NCBI GenBank assembly: GCA_030248195.1
Contig: JASAND010010752.1
Span: 62,001-126,000, forward strand
Origin: Trissonchulus latispiculum
Lineage: Eukaryota; Nematoda; Enoplea; Enoplida; Ironidae
Reading direction: 5' to 3'
Length of the DNA: 64,000 nt
The position numbers were made by a program, and so were the translations under genes. Shown piece by piece: positions 46,394-57,759 of the stretch. Position 1 is the first letter of the stretch. Each line of letters begins with the position of its first letter. The notes below the pieces were generated by a model that did not search any database, was not told where the DNA came from, and saw only the letters and a list, made by a program, of their open reading frames with translations.

Positions 46394-49300
46394 ATGAAAA
46401 TTTTGGGGTTCCTAACTTTATTATTTGTTCACTGCCAGTATATTCTGTCGTCAAATCAGGTTGAAGAAAGCTACAATTCCTTCCGTGGAAAGTTGGTAGA
46501 GTACGACAAAAGAATCAGACCAAATGCTGGAGGTATTACTGAATAAACCTGAAAATTGGCAAAACTGGCTATTAGTCAAAAAAGGCCAGACACTATTGTG
46601 TCAAAGCTACAATTTTTCATAGCAAATTTTTATGGAAGAAATTGGTTAAAGCCAAAATACTGCTTTTTATTGAGACAGAAACTCGTGGCTTTATTTCTCG
46701 TTCTGTAACTTTAAAAGATCAATTGTGAACTTGAATATAAAACACTATGATAGTAATACCTTGGTTTGTTTGTACTATTGTAGGTGCACCTGTAAAAGTG
46801 AGTCTAACCTTACACATACAAACGTTTGCAACTACTTGGGATGGAATATTTCTTAAAACAGTGGTATATCTACGTCAGTTTTATAACGATCCAAGGCTAC
46901 AGTTCGATTGTGTTGCTTCTGTGACCGCCGATGTTTTCGATAAGATCTGGGAGCCTGACTTGTTTCTTCCAACGACTGTCGAGCCGATCACTGTATTTCC
47001 TGGCGAAAGATTTGTTCGAATTGAACCAAACGGTAAATTCTCGCTCATTATTTTGGTACCTTGAAACCTGTTTGTTACCTCGACACTGGAAATGTGTTAT
47101 TACGTGGCGAAAAACACAAAATTTAAAAAATGTTATAGCTAATTCTCCGTAGTTTGCATAATATTACATCTTGACAAAAAGAGAATGCATAAAATACATT
47201 GCACAGTTTCTGCGGTGTTCGAAACAAATAATCGCCGATTTATCAAATCAAATAAATATGTTTAGAAACCAATTTCCAGTTTGCGTCACTGTGACCTAAA
47301 GTTAAAATCCGACCCGGTTACAAATTTGTATGGCTATGAGGGGAGTTATTCGAGCTGGGAATAAAGAGTGAGTACAGCTTAAGGTTGGTCTTCCCTTACA
47401 TTCAGTCTACTTTGGAAAGACCAAATTTTTTATGAACAATTTTAAGCAAAAATTGTCATACACAGTGTGCTTCTTAGATTTGCCAGGGACGGTGTTTTTA
47501 CTTGTTAAAATATTGTCCAGTTTGCTGAAATTTTACATTTTATCCAACTTTGAAAAATCATTGCTCTGTATTGGAGACTGATAGAGCGAAAATAGAAAAT
47601 CGTCTCGAGTAATTTGTCCAAAATATCTTTCAGATCCACCCACTGGTTGTGGGGTAATCTTCGATCAAAACATTTTGGACGCTACTACTACTACTACTAC
47701 TATTTTATTGCCAGTGCAACACATACACTCTAGGCAGTTTCTACGAAATAACAAAAACAGCAAGTGATAAACATGTAGTGTACATAGCCACTGAAGACCG
47801 AGGAGAGCCATTACTTGGCTGCTAATGCTCGGCCTTGGAGGAAATCAGAAAATGATACTGAGCGGATTCTTTCTTTAAAAATGTTTAAAAATCTACTTTC
47901 CACGATATTATTTGGGAGTGCATTCCATACAGCAACAACTCGGGAGGCGAAAAAGTACTTACAAACATCAAGTCGATATCTTTTGTGAAAAAGCTTCCAG
48001 TTGTGGACGCTGTTAGACAACATTTGTTATCGAACCTGAACTTTAGACATACTTAGGGTACAGGACTTTGTAAATTAACTCAATTTGTGCAGTTTTTGAT
48101 GCTCTTTAATTTTAGTATAAGCTTATAGCAATTGTGTGGTTTGCACTGGTTAAACCTTAATTTCAGCAAGAGCGTGTCAAAAACAACCAATTGTCGAACG
48201 AAGCATTTTCAAAAATTCACTGCTGAAAACGATAAAAGCTAGATATTGGAAAAAGTAGTATTTTACAGTTTCACTACAGTTATATTGTCTTAATTAATTT
48301 GTACCGCTGCTTAGATGAGTACGTTTGCCCAGATGTAACTGTACAGTGCACTGTGTTTTGCGGCATACATACATATATAGTTAGAGAACTCTTAGTCGCA
48401 AGAGTTTCTGATTTCAACAGGTTATGGGCTCAGACCCGCCGTGAATTCCCAGTCACTCGCCATATTTGGGTCCAGGGCTACTTTTCAATATGTTAAAGGA
48501 AAAGTGCTGTACTATTGAAAAGCTGGATGGTACAAATTGGGCAAATTTACTAAAAAATTGCGAATTAAGTTACTACTAATGTAAAGCTTATGCTTGTAGC
48601 ACAAGTCCCCTCGAAACTTTTATCGAAACATTAATCAGAACTTTATTATAGATAAAGCTAATTAGATGTTCGTCAGATTTGGTGCAACTGGCCGAACAAT
48701 ATGCTTTGAAGGAGCAAGCAATAATAAGGCATCGAAGGAATGTGATTATTTGATTTAAAATTATTAATTAATTAACTGCTAAATGTTTAGGCAATATAAT
48801 GACCAGCCAGCGAATTGGTATTAAGACACTCTGCATTGCCAGTTCGAATTCAACTACACCTTGTACGCTTGAATTCGAAAGTTACGGTTACTCGACTAAG
48901 GACATTTCTTTTGTATGGAAATCAGGTGGACAGTATGTTTACAGTCAATGTTTTGTGTACAAATAGAGGCTTTGCTTTGATGTTCAACATGTTAGCTAGT
49001 TTTCCGCCAATTCATAGTGCTAGGTACTATGTAGGTAGGTAGTACTACCTACTACTTATGTAAGTTAGCTCCGTTTGGCGTTTAGTAACAGGTTCCAAAA
49101 ACTTCACACAGTATATATAACAGAAAGTCACGACGACGAGCCAAAAATTTGTGAGGCTGAGCCGGTGTTGTGATCAGGGTAGCTCGGTACCTACAAAAGC
49201 TAGTACGACTGAAAGCGGTCACTCAGAGAGACACATATATATCAGATCGTCTTAGGGAAATGTGAAGTTTTTGTGCAAATAATTGGTCCAGCAGGTACAT

Positions 49301-50880
49301 GTATCATACCAGAGTTTATAATATCAAGTGTAAGATACTCAGCTCCCTTCCTGATAGAATAAGCTTGCAAGATGCTTGAAACATTAAGGCCGAAATCTTG
49401 GGGGCAGGGTTTTTTGCGTCCAGAAGTGCGTCTGAACGCAAAGTTTCTTATCTTGACGCAACGAAATTTTAACGGGACGCAAGCTAGACGCAACATTATT
49501 TCGGAAGAAAATTCACTTTTGTAAGAGTGAAAACTTTAAATGTTTCCATTATCAATTTTTCCATATTTTCCAAAAATTTTCGCGGTTTCTGGGGGCTTTT
49601 TAAAAAAAATTGGAAAAACCCCTGCTTGGGGGGCTTCTCAGCGTAAACATACAAAGCTGACATTTTTAAAAACGGGTGTTTTCGACAAATCAAATACTAT
49701 AACTGAGCTAGCAAAATCGTATAGCAATAATTTTTGTATCATTATGTTGCGTAGAATTAGATCTTTTTAACGATATAAAATTATATAGTTCGGTTTAGGC
49801 AATCCCTCATAAATTCAGCAACAACTTAAGGCATTTCAAAGAAATGATGAAATTTCCAGAATTTTCGTGGCAAGGATGCTTTATTGCCGGTATTATAAGA
49901 GATTTACCTAAACCGAACTGTGTTATTTTTATGTCGTTAAAAAGATCTCATTCTACGCAACATAATGATATAATAATTAATGCTGTACAATTTTCCTAGC
50001 TCAAGTTATAGTATTTAATTTGTCAAAAAGCCCGTTTTTAAAAAATGTCAGCGTTGTATGTTTACATGCTGAGAAGCCCCCTCCCCGAGATTTCGGCCTT
50101 AAGGCCGGTTCACACTAGGGCACAAGCACAAGCACAAGCACACAAGCACAGGCACAAGCACAAGCACAACCGGTTCACACTATTGAAAACTGGCACAAGC
50201 ACAAGCACAAGCACAAGCACAAGCACAACGCAGAGTTGAATTCAGTTTAACTTTTTGCACAAGCACAACGCTCGCAGCCAATGAAAATTGTTTTGCACTA
50301 TGCACAGAAGGCGTGGCCAGGCTGAATTTCAAATTTCTATTGGCTATGCTTGTGCCCTAGTGTGAACGCTTTCATCTTGTGCCTGTGCTTGTGCTTGTGC
50401 TTGTTCTTGTGCTTGTGCCTGTGCTTGTGCGCTAGTGTGAACCGGCCTTTACTGTTTCGACTTCGAGCATCTTGCAAGCTTATTCTATTAGGAAGAGCTG
50501 AGTGTCTTACTCTTGGTATTATAAACTTTAGATCATACAGATGTAACGCGGGTTCTTTTGCTAAAGTAAGGGTGTAATCCGAAAAGTATTCACAAAATGA
50601 TACATCACACACCTACACTCGATTGATTGTCAGACTTTTCAGGAAATATTATATGATTTTATAGATATTTGCTCAATTATTAATGCAATAATATATATGC
50701 ATATATAATTTTAGATCTGTAACACACGAAGCCGGTAACTACCTGGTATCCGTGAATTCCTTGTCATTAAAGGAAAACAATATGGTTCTCTCAACTGGAA
50801 ACTATTCTCGCCTCGCTCTTACCTTAGAGTTACAGAATAATAGAAATAGCTGCATTGGCAAATGCCTAACATCGGTTTGA
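46394..50880 (+). CDS. LBD2: second secreted ligand-binding-domain-only Cys-loop homologue
   Basis: Four exons: 46394-46532, 46784-47032, 48791-48932, 50715-50880 (stop TGA); donors GTATTA, GTAAAT, GTATGT; phases 1, 1, 2 as in LBD1, and exon lengths 139/249/142/166 against 139/252/145/154. Product 231 residues. Signal peptide (about 1-21), then YDKRIRPNAGG, a VVYLRQFYNDPRL strand (73-85), IWEPDLF (101-107) and VEPITVFPGERF. The Cys-loop is C144-C154, only nine residues between, with a sequon at N149. ESYGYSTKDISFVW follows, and the chain ends after LSTGNYSRLALTLELQ with a short tail holding two cysteines (CIGKC, 223 and 227). Stop falls before the first membrane helix, as in LBD1. A donor 7 bases earlier in exon 3 would break the phase. 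Ligand unknown. Confidence 0.8.
47680..48070 (-). mobile_element. 5'-truncated LINE fragment with (TAG)n tail
   Basis: Minus-strand frame 48023-47811 gives about 70 residues with YRLDVCKYFFASRVVAVWN and LPNNIVESRFLNIFKERI, the typical C-terminus of many CR1/L2/Jockey-type reverse transcriptases. About 110 bp of 3' UTR ends in aataaaatag then (TAG)n at 47681-47702. The polymerase domain itself is absent. It lies in intron 2 of LBD2. Confidence 0.7.
49316..50530. mobile_element. Foldback element, about 1.2 kb, in intron 3 of LBD2
   Basis: The left arm (49316 to about 49780: atagaataagcttgcaagat, aaggccgaaatct, gagaagccc-type blocks) pairs with the right arm (about 49905-50530) read in reverse, around a centre near 49840. 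The right arm is split by the Harbinger-like element at 50102-50448. Single-arm fragments occur at about 36636-36770 and 59835-59920. Confidence 0.7.
50102..50448. mobile_element. 347-bp PIF/Harbinger-like MITE
   Basis: Inverted ends AGGCCGGTTCACACTAG and CTAGTGTGAACCGGCCT with a TTA duplication (50099-50101 and 50449-50451). Subterminal cacaag repeats mirror each other. Copies of the host repeat without the insertion read ccttaatgtttcg at 36710, confirming the empty site. Confidence 0.85.
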
Positions 50881-52339
50881 AACTAATGGAACAGAGGACT
50901 GAAAAAACTATATATAGTCAGTGATGGTGTCTTAATGTTATAGACTTGACGCGATTAAATTCGAGTATAAAACCGTTGTTTGTACAAGTGTATGAGAATA
51001 ATAGTTGGACATTAATCTTTGGAGTCTGCAAAGGGCAACACTGAAAAACATTTTTATTTGTACAGCCCAGCAAAAGAGTCACAGATCGGCTGGTGAAGAC
51101 TGGCCCACCGACAGGGCTCCCATCCCAAACTAGGCATACCGGCTCACGAACGTGGACGCTCGGGCAGTTCAACACTTTACTGCACTCGGAGTGATTGCAA
51201 GAAGTAAGGAAAGGAGGCGTCTGTCACGTTTTCTATAAGAACCACAACACAATGATGAAACAGAAATAGTAAACATCATAAACAGGGATACATATATACC
51301 ACGCATCAAATTTTTCTTGGTATCGATTAGGAGCCATAGTAGTAAGAACAAATGAAAGCTACACTTATTCATTCATTCGCAGTAAGAATCCTTTGTAAAT
51401 CTGCCTTGAATCGATGCCGATACACACATTTCTATATGCTGGGGGGCGTTTCAACAGATTCTCCGAAGTCGAAGCAGGATAGAATGCTATTTCAACAGAT
51501 TTCTTCTAAATTTACATTGGCATTCCCCACCCCAAGCATAGGGAAAAGTTAGGAGAGGTGATACTCACTCCTAAGTTACGAGAAAATTTTGGAATGACAT
51601 TGTCTTAATTATCTGTCTGTTAGAGATTAGATTAGTGTCGACTGGGACTCACAAACCTGGTTTCCAATTAGGACGGCCTGAGAAAAAAGTAGTAAGAATT
51701 CCCAACAAAGACGCCCTATCCAGTCCGGACGTGGGATGCTGAAATTTTGAAATGCACAGCTTTATCAGACTCCAAATATTTCAAAATTTGTTTTTGAAAT
51801 TATTATCATTATCATCATTAAAACATTAGTCTTGACCTTTAATTCTATAAAGGAGCACTAATTGGCTGAATTCAAGTAACTAATTCTAAGCAATCTGCTG
51901 ATGTCTGACATGTGTGCCGGCCGCGGCTGCTCGTTGCTATCAATAATAGTATTCTGATACTTAATTATAATTCAGCTTCTTTCAATCTGATTGTTTCTGA
52001 GATAGGCTAGGCAACAAATTTCGGTCGCCAAATGTTGTAACAAAATGTTGGGAAATTACGACGTTTGTTGGCTGAAACAAGCTAAACCAAAATAAACCTT
52101 TTCGTTCCGATACAGTTCGCGTTCTGTGTACACCCGCAGAATTTTCTCAGTTTTTTCGAGAGAACATACTTTGGATCCCAAGAATACAATAGTTCTGCAG
52201 AACACAAGATTCTTTGTACATGTCTCAAAAACTATGGAAACATTTCTCAAACTTACGTAGCCAGCAGGGCTTGAAAAACTGATTCCTCTAGTAGATATTT
52301 ACATATTACATGCCAACCTTAAAATTTCCACATAGTTCT
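50881..52339. other. No gene seen downstream of LBD2
   Basis: An ATTAAA at about 50954 could serve as the LBD2 polyadenylation signal. No exon for membrane helices was seen here, which supports the stop in exon 4 being real. Nothing else supported. Confidence 0.45.
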
Positions 52340-52799
52340 ACGAGTTATGATCATTCTTAATTTAATTTGTACTATGTACTATTGGCACTAATAAATGTGC
52401 ATGATATACAATCACTAAACGGGTACCACGTGTACCGGTGTACCCTAACCACTAAAATGGTAGTTTGCTATCATATCAAAGTTGGGAGTGGACAGTAATA
52501 TGTAAATACTCCTGCGGTAGTCGCCTCGCCAGCAGCTGTAAAAAGTTAACCAGAATGGGGCTGAACTTTTATGAAATTGCTACAGGCAAATTTATCTTTA
52601 TCTTCATAAAGTTGCCTAAATACTGACTCTAGTGACAGATCGAGGTCCTAACACTTTTGCGATAGCATAGCTTGCTCAGAACTACCGAAATCGAAGACGA
52701 AATCTAATGGAGTTAGCTTTGAACTTGTCAAATTTTTGTTTGAAAGTTTTAATACTTCACTATGTTCATGTTTAAAAGGTTAATTTTGCTCGTTGCATG

Positions 52800-53325
52800 T
52801 GTGAAGTTTGACTATACTAAACTTAATAAAATGCTGTTGCCTGACTTTTGACTACTAGGATAAGACTAGACTACAGGTGAACAAACGTGGTGTGTGACGC
52901 TGGAGCAATGTTCGGTCCTGACCAACTGGGAAACGACGAAGTAATTACAACGGTTTATTATAATTTTAGCAAAGACTTGACGACCATGATTAATACAAAA
53001 CACAAATTTCGACCAAAGCATAAACTTTACCAAAATACAAATCAAACCACAAAAACCCGGCCGAAGCCGACTGAGCGACAGAGATAATAAGTAAGAACCC
53101 ACAACTAATCACCCAACTTTGAACCCAACCTTTCTTCGTCAACTCCTACATCCACACTGCGACAAACCAACCCAATATGGAGGACAACTATTAGCTATCC
53201 GACCCTACGAATTTAGACAAGAGTAATGCGAAATGATTGAACGTTCATCAAATGAAATGTTATTTTCACTTAGGCTTAGCAACTCATGAATAATTTATAT
53301 CTTTCCTGCCGGTGCTAACTTCACA
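52800..53325 (-). mobile_element. Candidate solo LTR, 526 bp
   Basis: Starts TGTGAAGTT and ends AACTTCACA (TG...CA), flanked by CATG at 52796-52799 and 53326-53329. The uninterrupted paralogue at 38670 has a single CATG at the same point. A minus-strand GATATAAATTATT could be a TATA box, so the minus orientation is preferred. No matching internal region in this window. Confidence 0.55.
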
Positions 53326-53384
53326 CATGCTATAGAGTACTTAAATATGCGGAAATGTCCAAATTAAAGAAGTGGGTCGCGGGT

Positions 53385-54853
53385 AGTGATGTGGATCGGA
53401 TCGGATCGGCAGCCAAAATCAACTACCGATCCGATCCGGCAAATGGTCGGCGATCCGATCCGATCCAGCCCCGGATCGGACCGATCCGATCCGACCATAA
53501 TGTCAATTTTCAATTGTAGACACTTAAATTGCTATATTTTCTGGTTTCCCCTATTTTACAAAACTCTTCATCAAACTTCTCACCTGAATCATATTGAATA
53601 ATTCTGAAAGCCCGTATCAGAAACTGCAGCTGCAGAATGATGTGTAGTCACTTTGAAAAATAACGATTTGTTTTGTTTTGGGTGTTTAAGATCTAGTGAC
53701 AGTGAGAACTACACAAAACACAGTGAGAAATGAGAACTATACAAGGATAAGATAAAATTGAAGAAATTAGAGTGTAAGACTTGACAATCTGAACACGTTC
53801 TTAATACAATCATTTCCCAAAATGCACTCGATTTCCAAATTCACGAAAACAAAATTTTTACGGATTTAAGTGTTTTCCATCACCCAGAGTCCCTGAAATG
53901 ACCCATGTTCCCGAGATTCACAAAAACTTCCATCCATGTATAGTGAACCCGAGAAATTGGAACAATTTCAGGTATTGGTTCCAGCTCATAATTAGTTTTA
54001 AATAATACCCTATCATTCAAATGCAAGTGCAAAAATATACACCAGGTACATCTCTATTTGATCAAGGATACAATATTTTGAATGTGGTAAAATTTTGAAG
54101 AAATTAAATATTTTTAATAAATTAAATAATTAATATAAAAATTAAATATTTTCAGTGATTCAATCCCGATATGCAGGTTGTTCTAAATCTACAGTTCAGG
54201 ACGATTCTAAAAAATATATATTGTTGTGGTTTGCTCTGAAGACATAAGTTCGCAATGAAATACCAAAGTTTGCACACACAATTTTGGTCGCACAACAGCA
54301 TTTACAAAACTGCGTCCGGCGGATTTTGCAGACTTTCCACTTCTCAGCAAACGCACTTTGGCGAAACAGTTTCCTTCCAATTTTAGACAACGTTCCTATT
54401 AGTTGAGAACTTCTAATCATACGAGAATAAGTCACTCTCAGCAGTCAGCGGTACTGAATTTAAAAAGCGGAACAGACTATCCAAAAATTAATTAGCAGGA
54501 GATATTAGAGAGCAATCCCATTTGACCTTTTTTATATATACGTATAAAAATTTATTTAACCAAAGATAGAACATAAAACAAAAACATTAACAACAGAAAA
54601 TTCAACATTTGAACAAATCTTTTCGGTGTTTTGTTCAACATTTAAACAAAACTCCGAAAAGATTTTAAAAATTTCTTCGAAAAAATTTTGCAATTTTGTA
54701 AAATATTGGTACAAATTTTCAAAATTTGGCTCATTTGCCGGATCGGCGATCCGGAAAAATCAAGCCGATCCGATCCGACCGATCCGATCCGAAAATTTGT
54801 CGATCCGATCCGATCCGACCCCGGATCGGTCGATCCGATCCGATCCGCCGATC
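53385..54853. mobile_element. Element with GATCCGATCC-rich ends
   Basis: The left end AGTGATGTGGATCGGATCGG matches the termini of the element at 8287-12202. Dense ccgatccgatcc repeats lie at 53392-53500 and 54735-54853, with an AT-rich middle. The right terminus seems to lack the expected CCACATCACT, so the end is approximate. Confidence 0.5.
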
Positions 54854-54895
54854 AGGAAATTTCGACTCACTTCCAACTCTGCATGCGTATAATCA

Positions 54896-55307
54896 AGAGT
54901 ACATAATGATAAGAGTGTGACAAGCGTCACACTCTATGCAATGAAGGCTAAAAGTATGCTATGCGCGCTAACGACTTACCCCCCACAAATTGACCCCCTC
55001 TCACACCGCCCCTATATGGGTACATAGTTCCAAACGGGGGTCGCTCACTCGCTTAGTATATTTTGTGCATCTATGTGTTAAGCATACACGCTTGCACCCC
55101 CTCCCCAAATTGGGCCCCTGTTAATTTCAGCGTGTAATTATGCAAAGCAGTGAACGACCCCCGTTTGGACCACGTACCCATATAGGGGCGGCGTGAGAGG
55201 GGGTCAATTTGTGGGGGGGGGTAAGCCGTTAGCGCGCATCGCATAGTTTTTGCCTTCATTGCATAGAATGTGACGCTTGTCACACTCTTATCATTATGTA
55301 CTCTTGG
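54896..55307. mobile_element. 412-bp MITE with 8-bp target duplication
   Basis: Perfect duplication TATAATCA at 54888-54895 and 55308-55315. Arms starting AGAGTACATAATGATAAG and ending CTTATCATTATGTACTCT are inverted over about 190 bp, including the mirrored tgacaagcgtca and gagggggtcaatttgtgg blocks. A fragment with the same right end lies near 34336-34366. Confidence 0.8.
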
Positions 55308-55315
55308 TATAATCA

Positions 55316-57759
55316 ATGTCGGACCTGAAAATTCGGCCATCTCATCTCAACTGCCTTAGCTCAATCTGAACCGCTTCTCAGCTTTGTAGCGTCGTCTGAA
55401 ACGCCTCCTGAAGTGTAATTTTTGAACCGGCCGGCCGTTTCTAGTTTTTTATTTATTAGCCAGCAGGCAGGCGAAGCTTAAAGCCAAAGAAATTGTGAAT
55501 GATTTCATGGAAAAATTCACAGAAACGTGTGACCGGATGACATATTAGAAATCAATGAAAGCAGTCGCATGTTTTTATTTCTCGTGAAACGGTATAGTTT
55601 TTAATAGAAAAGAGGTAATGTCAAACATAGGTTACTTAGTAGTTAGTACACAAAAGAATCAGTACTAAACTATTTTTGACAAAAACCTTCCAGGAGACAC
55701 GCAAAACACAAAGAACAGGGGGAATATTCGATTGCAGTAAGATTGGAAACCACACTTCGTATGCTTGAAGCCCCGACCGAATAACATATACAAATTTTAG
55801 GCTAATTCTGTTCTTAGCCAATATTTTGGACCAACATCTTAACTGTAATTGGACTTTGCTGGAATGCACTCTCCAGTGCTGAGCCAATACTATCACACTG
55901 TTTTTATTAAAGGCACCAACTTAACGTACATATTCTCATAAAGAAACAAAGAACAATGTACAACAACATTCGCTTAGAAGAATTGCTTCAGTGTGAATTA
56001 AAATTAAAGATACAGTACTTTAAGTGGTATACCTTACTGTAGGCTGCACCAAACAAGTTTTTATAGTATAGTATGCGTTACTCTAAGTTTTGCAATAAAT
56101 AATCTAACCAGTTTTCTGCAATTCTGTTAACCCTAAAACATGTGCTGCAGTCCAGTGTCTGACACAAAAGCATCCTTCCAGTCCATTTCAAGCTCAATCT
56201 TATATACGTACTGGGAACTGATAAATAATATGTTACATAATAAAAATCAAGAACAACAGTAATAATTAAAAATAAATGTTACACAAGCAGAGAAATCCAT
56301 AATATAGACAATAAATTAACGGAAAGGATACCTAGCAGCAAACAGGTAGTTACCGTCGGTTATACAACGAGTAATAGACATAATAAAACCTGTACAACAA
56401 GTCAAACTAACCGATCACTCAAAACATATTATGTAAGCATCACAGCTGGAGCAACTCCAAAGATAGAGCAAAACCCATTTTCAAGGAGGAACCTCTGCTA
56501 CTGGTCGAATTTTCGGCAACTAAATAGGGCATAGGTGTGGGCAAAAAATATCGAGTGTACCAATTCTTGTTGGCCTCCACCCTTCATCCGTTCGGAATGT
56601 TCAAGTTTACTTGGTCGACGACATTACATCCAACCGTCTCGGGAATTTTGCAACACTTTCATTTTAGTACTTCTTACCCCACTTGAAGGGAGGTTGCCTA
56701 TTGACCATTTTTCACCCATGTTAGATTGCTCTTACTTTCACGCTGATTCCATGGATCCGCGAAACAAGATCTGGCCGCTGTATTAATAATTTCCTATCGT
56801 TCTCTGCATTCGTTCCAATGTGACCTCGACTAGGTTTTAAACACGACACAATTAAATGTTGAAGTGAAAGTGTCCGAAACGTTTTCGCAATATGGAAGAT
56901 TTAACCATACAACTTTGCTTGCACTCATGTTCAGGGAGCAGTACAGAATGCTGCAATTTATTTTGAATAAATTTTAGGTGAATCTTTGAAGTCGAAAATT
57001 AGAAAATGGACTGATTTTGAATCACGAAAAGCTGGAACCACGACAATCTTCTCCTAAAAATCGCCGAGAGGTCCAAAAATGGCTTATAAATGAACAAATT
57101 TTTGAATACAGAACTAAGAGTCTAAAATGAGCTGTGCAAGTTAATGTGAATTCATTTTTAAGGGAGAAGTACGTTGCAATTGAGTCATGTAAGAATTACA
57201 GTTTCTATCATAAACTCATAAACAACTAGATAACCACCAGGGAATCAATAGCACTGAAATATAAGCCAAACAGCATAAGTTTGCTACATTGATGAACCCA
57301 CTACTTGCCCTACCATTTTCCTCTACATCCTCTTGAAAGGTTCAAGATCAAAATATCCAAGTCTTGTGGATTTGAAAATGAATAAATCTGCCACTGTTTG
57401 ATTTTGACCTTTACTTTGCGCTCTTTCTGAGAACAATAGGATTAATGTTTCGTGTGTATCAGAACGAAATAAGTGACCAAAGATGTAGAAATAAAGGGAC
57501 CTTCCCCCTCCAATTTAAATGACACATCGACTTTTTTCTTCTTCGTTTAATATGTTAAAATCTGTCTGAATGTACGTAACTGCATGTAAAATTTCTGATT
57601 TTCACCTATTTTCGATAACCGCGCACGCACAGCAGCATACTTATGAAACAATTAAAACGAGGAGCGAGGCCCGTTACAGAATCACAGGTCATAGGTAATA
57701 AAATTCACAAACTGACACAACCTATAAAATGACAACTAAAAAGCAGCAATCCACCCACA
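55316..57759. other. No gene seen between the MITE and RAB21
   Basis: AT-rich intergenic sequence. It should include the RAB21 3' UTR next to 57759. No exon or clear repeat supported. Confidence 0.4.

Larger units (their letters stand above)
52340..54881. mobile_element. Second, diverged copy of the CAGAGTTGG hAT-like element, twice interrupted
   Basis: Sequence from about 52350 parallels 38270-38730 of the copy at 37768-38832 block by block (ctatcatatc, gagtggacagt, ctcctgcggtagt, gatcgag, gtactta). The right terminus cacttccaactctg is at 54868-54881. Two insertions split it: 52800-53325 (LTR-like) and about 53385-54853 (GATCCGATCC family). The left terminus was not found. Confidence 0.65.
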
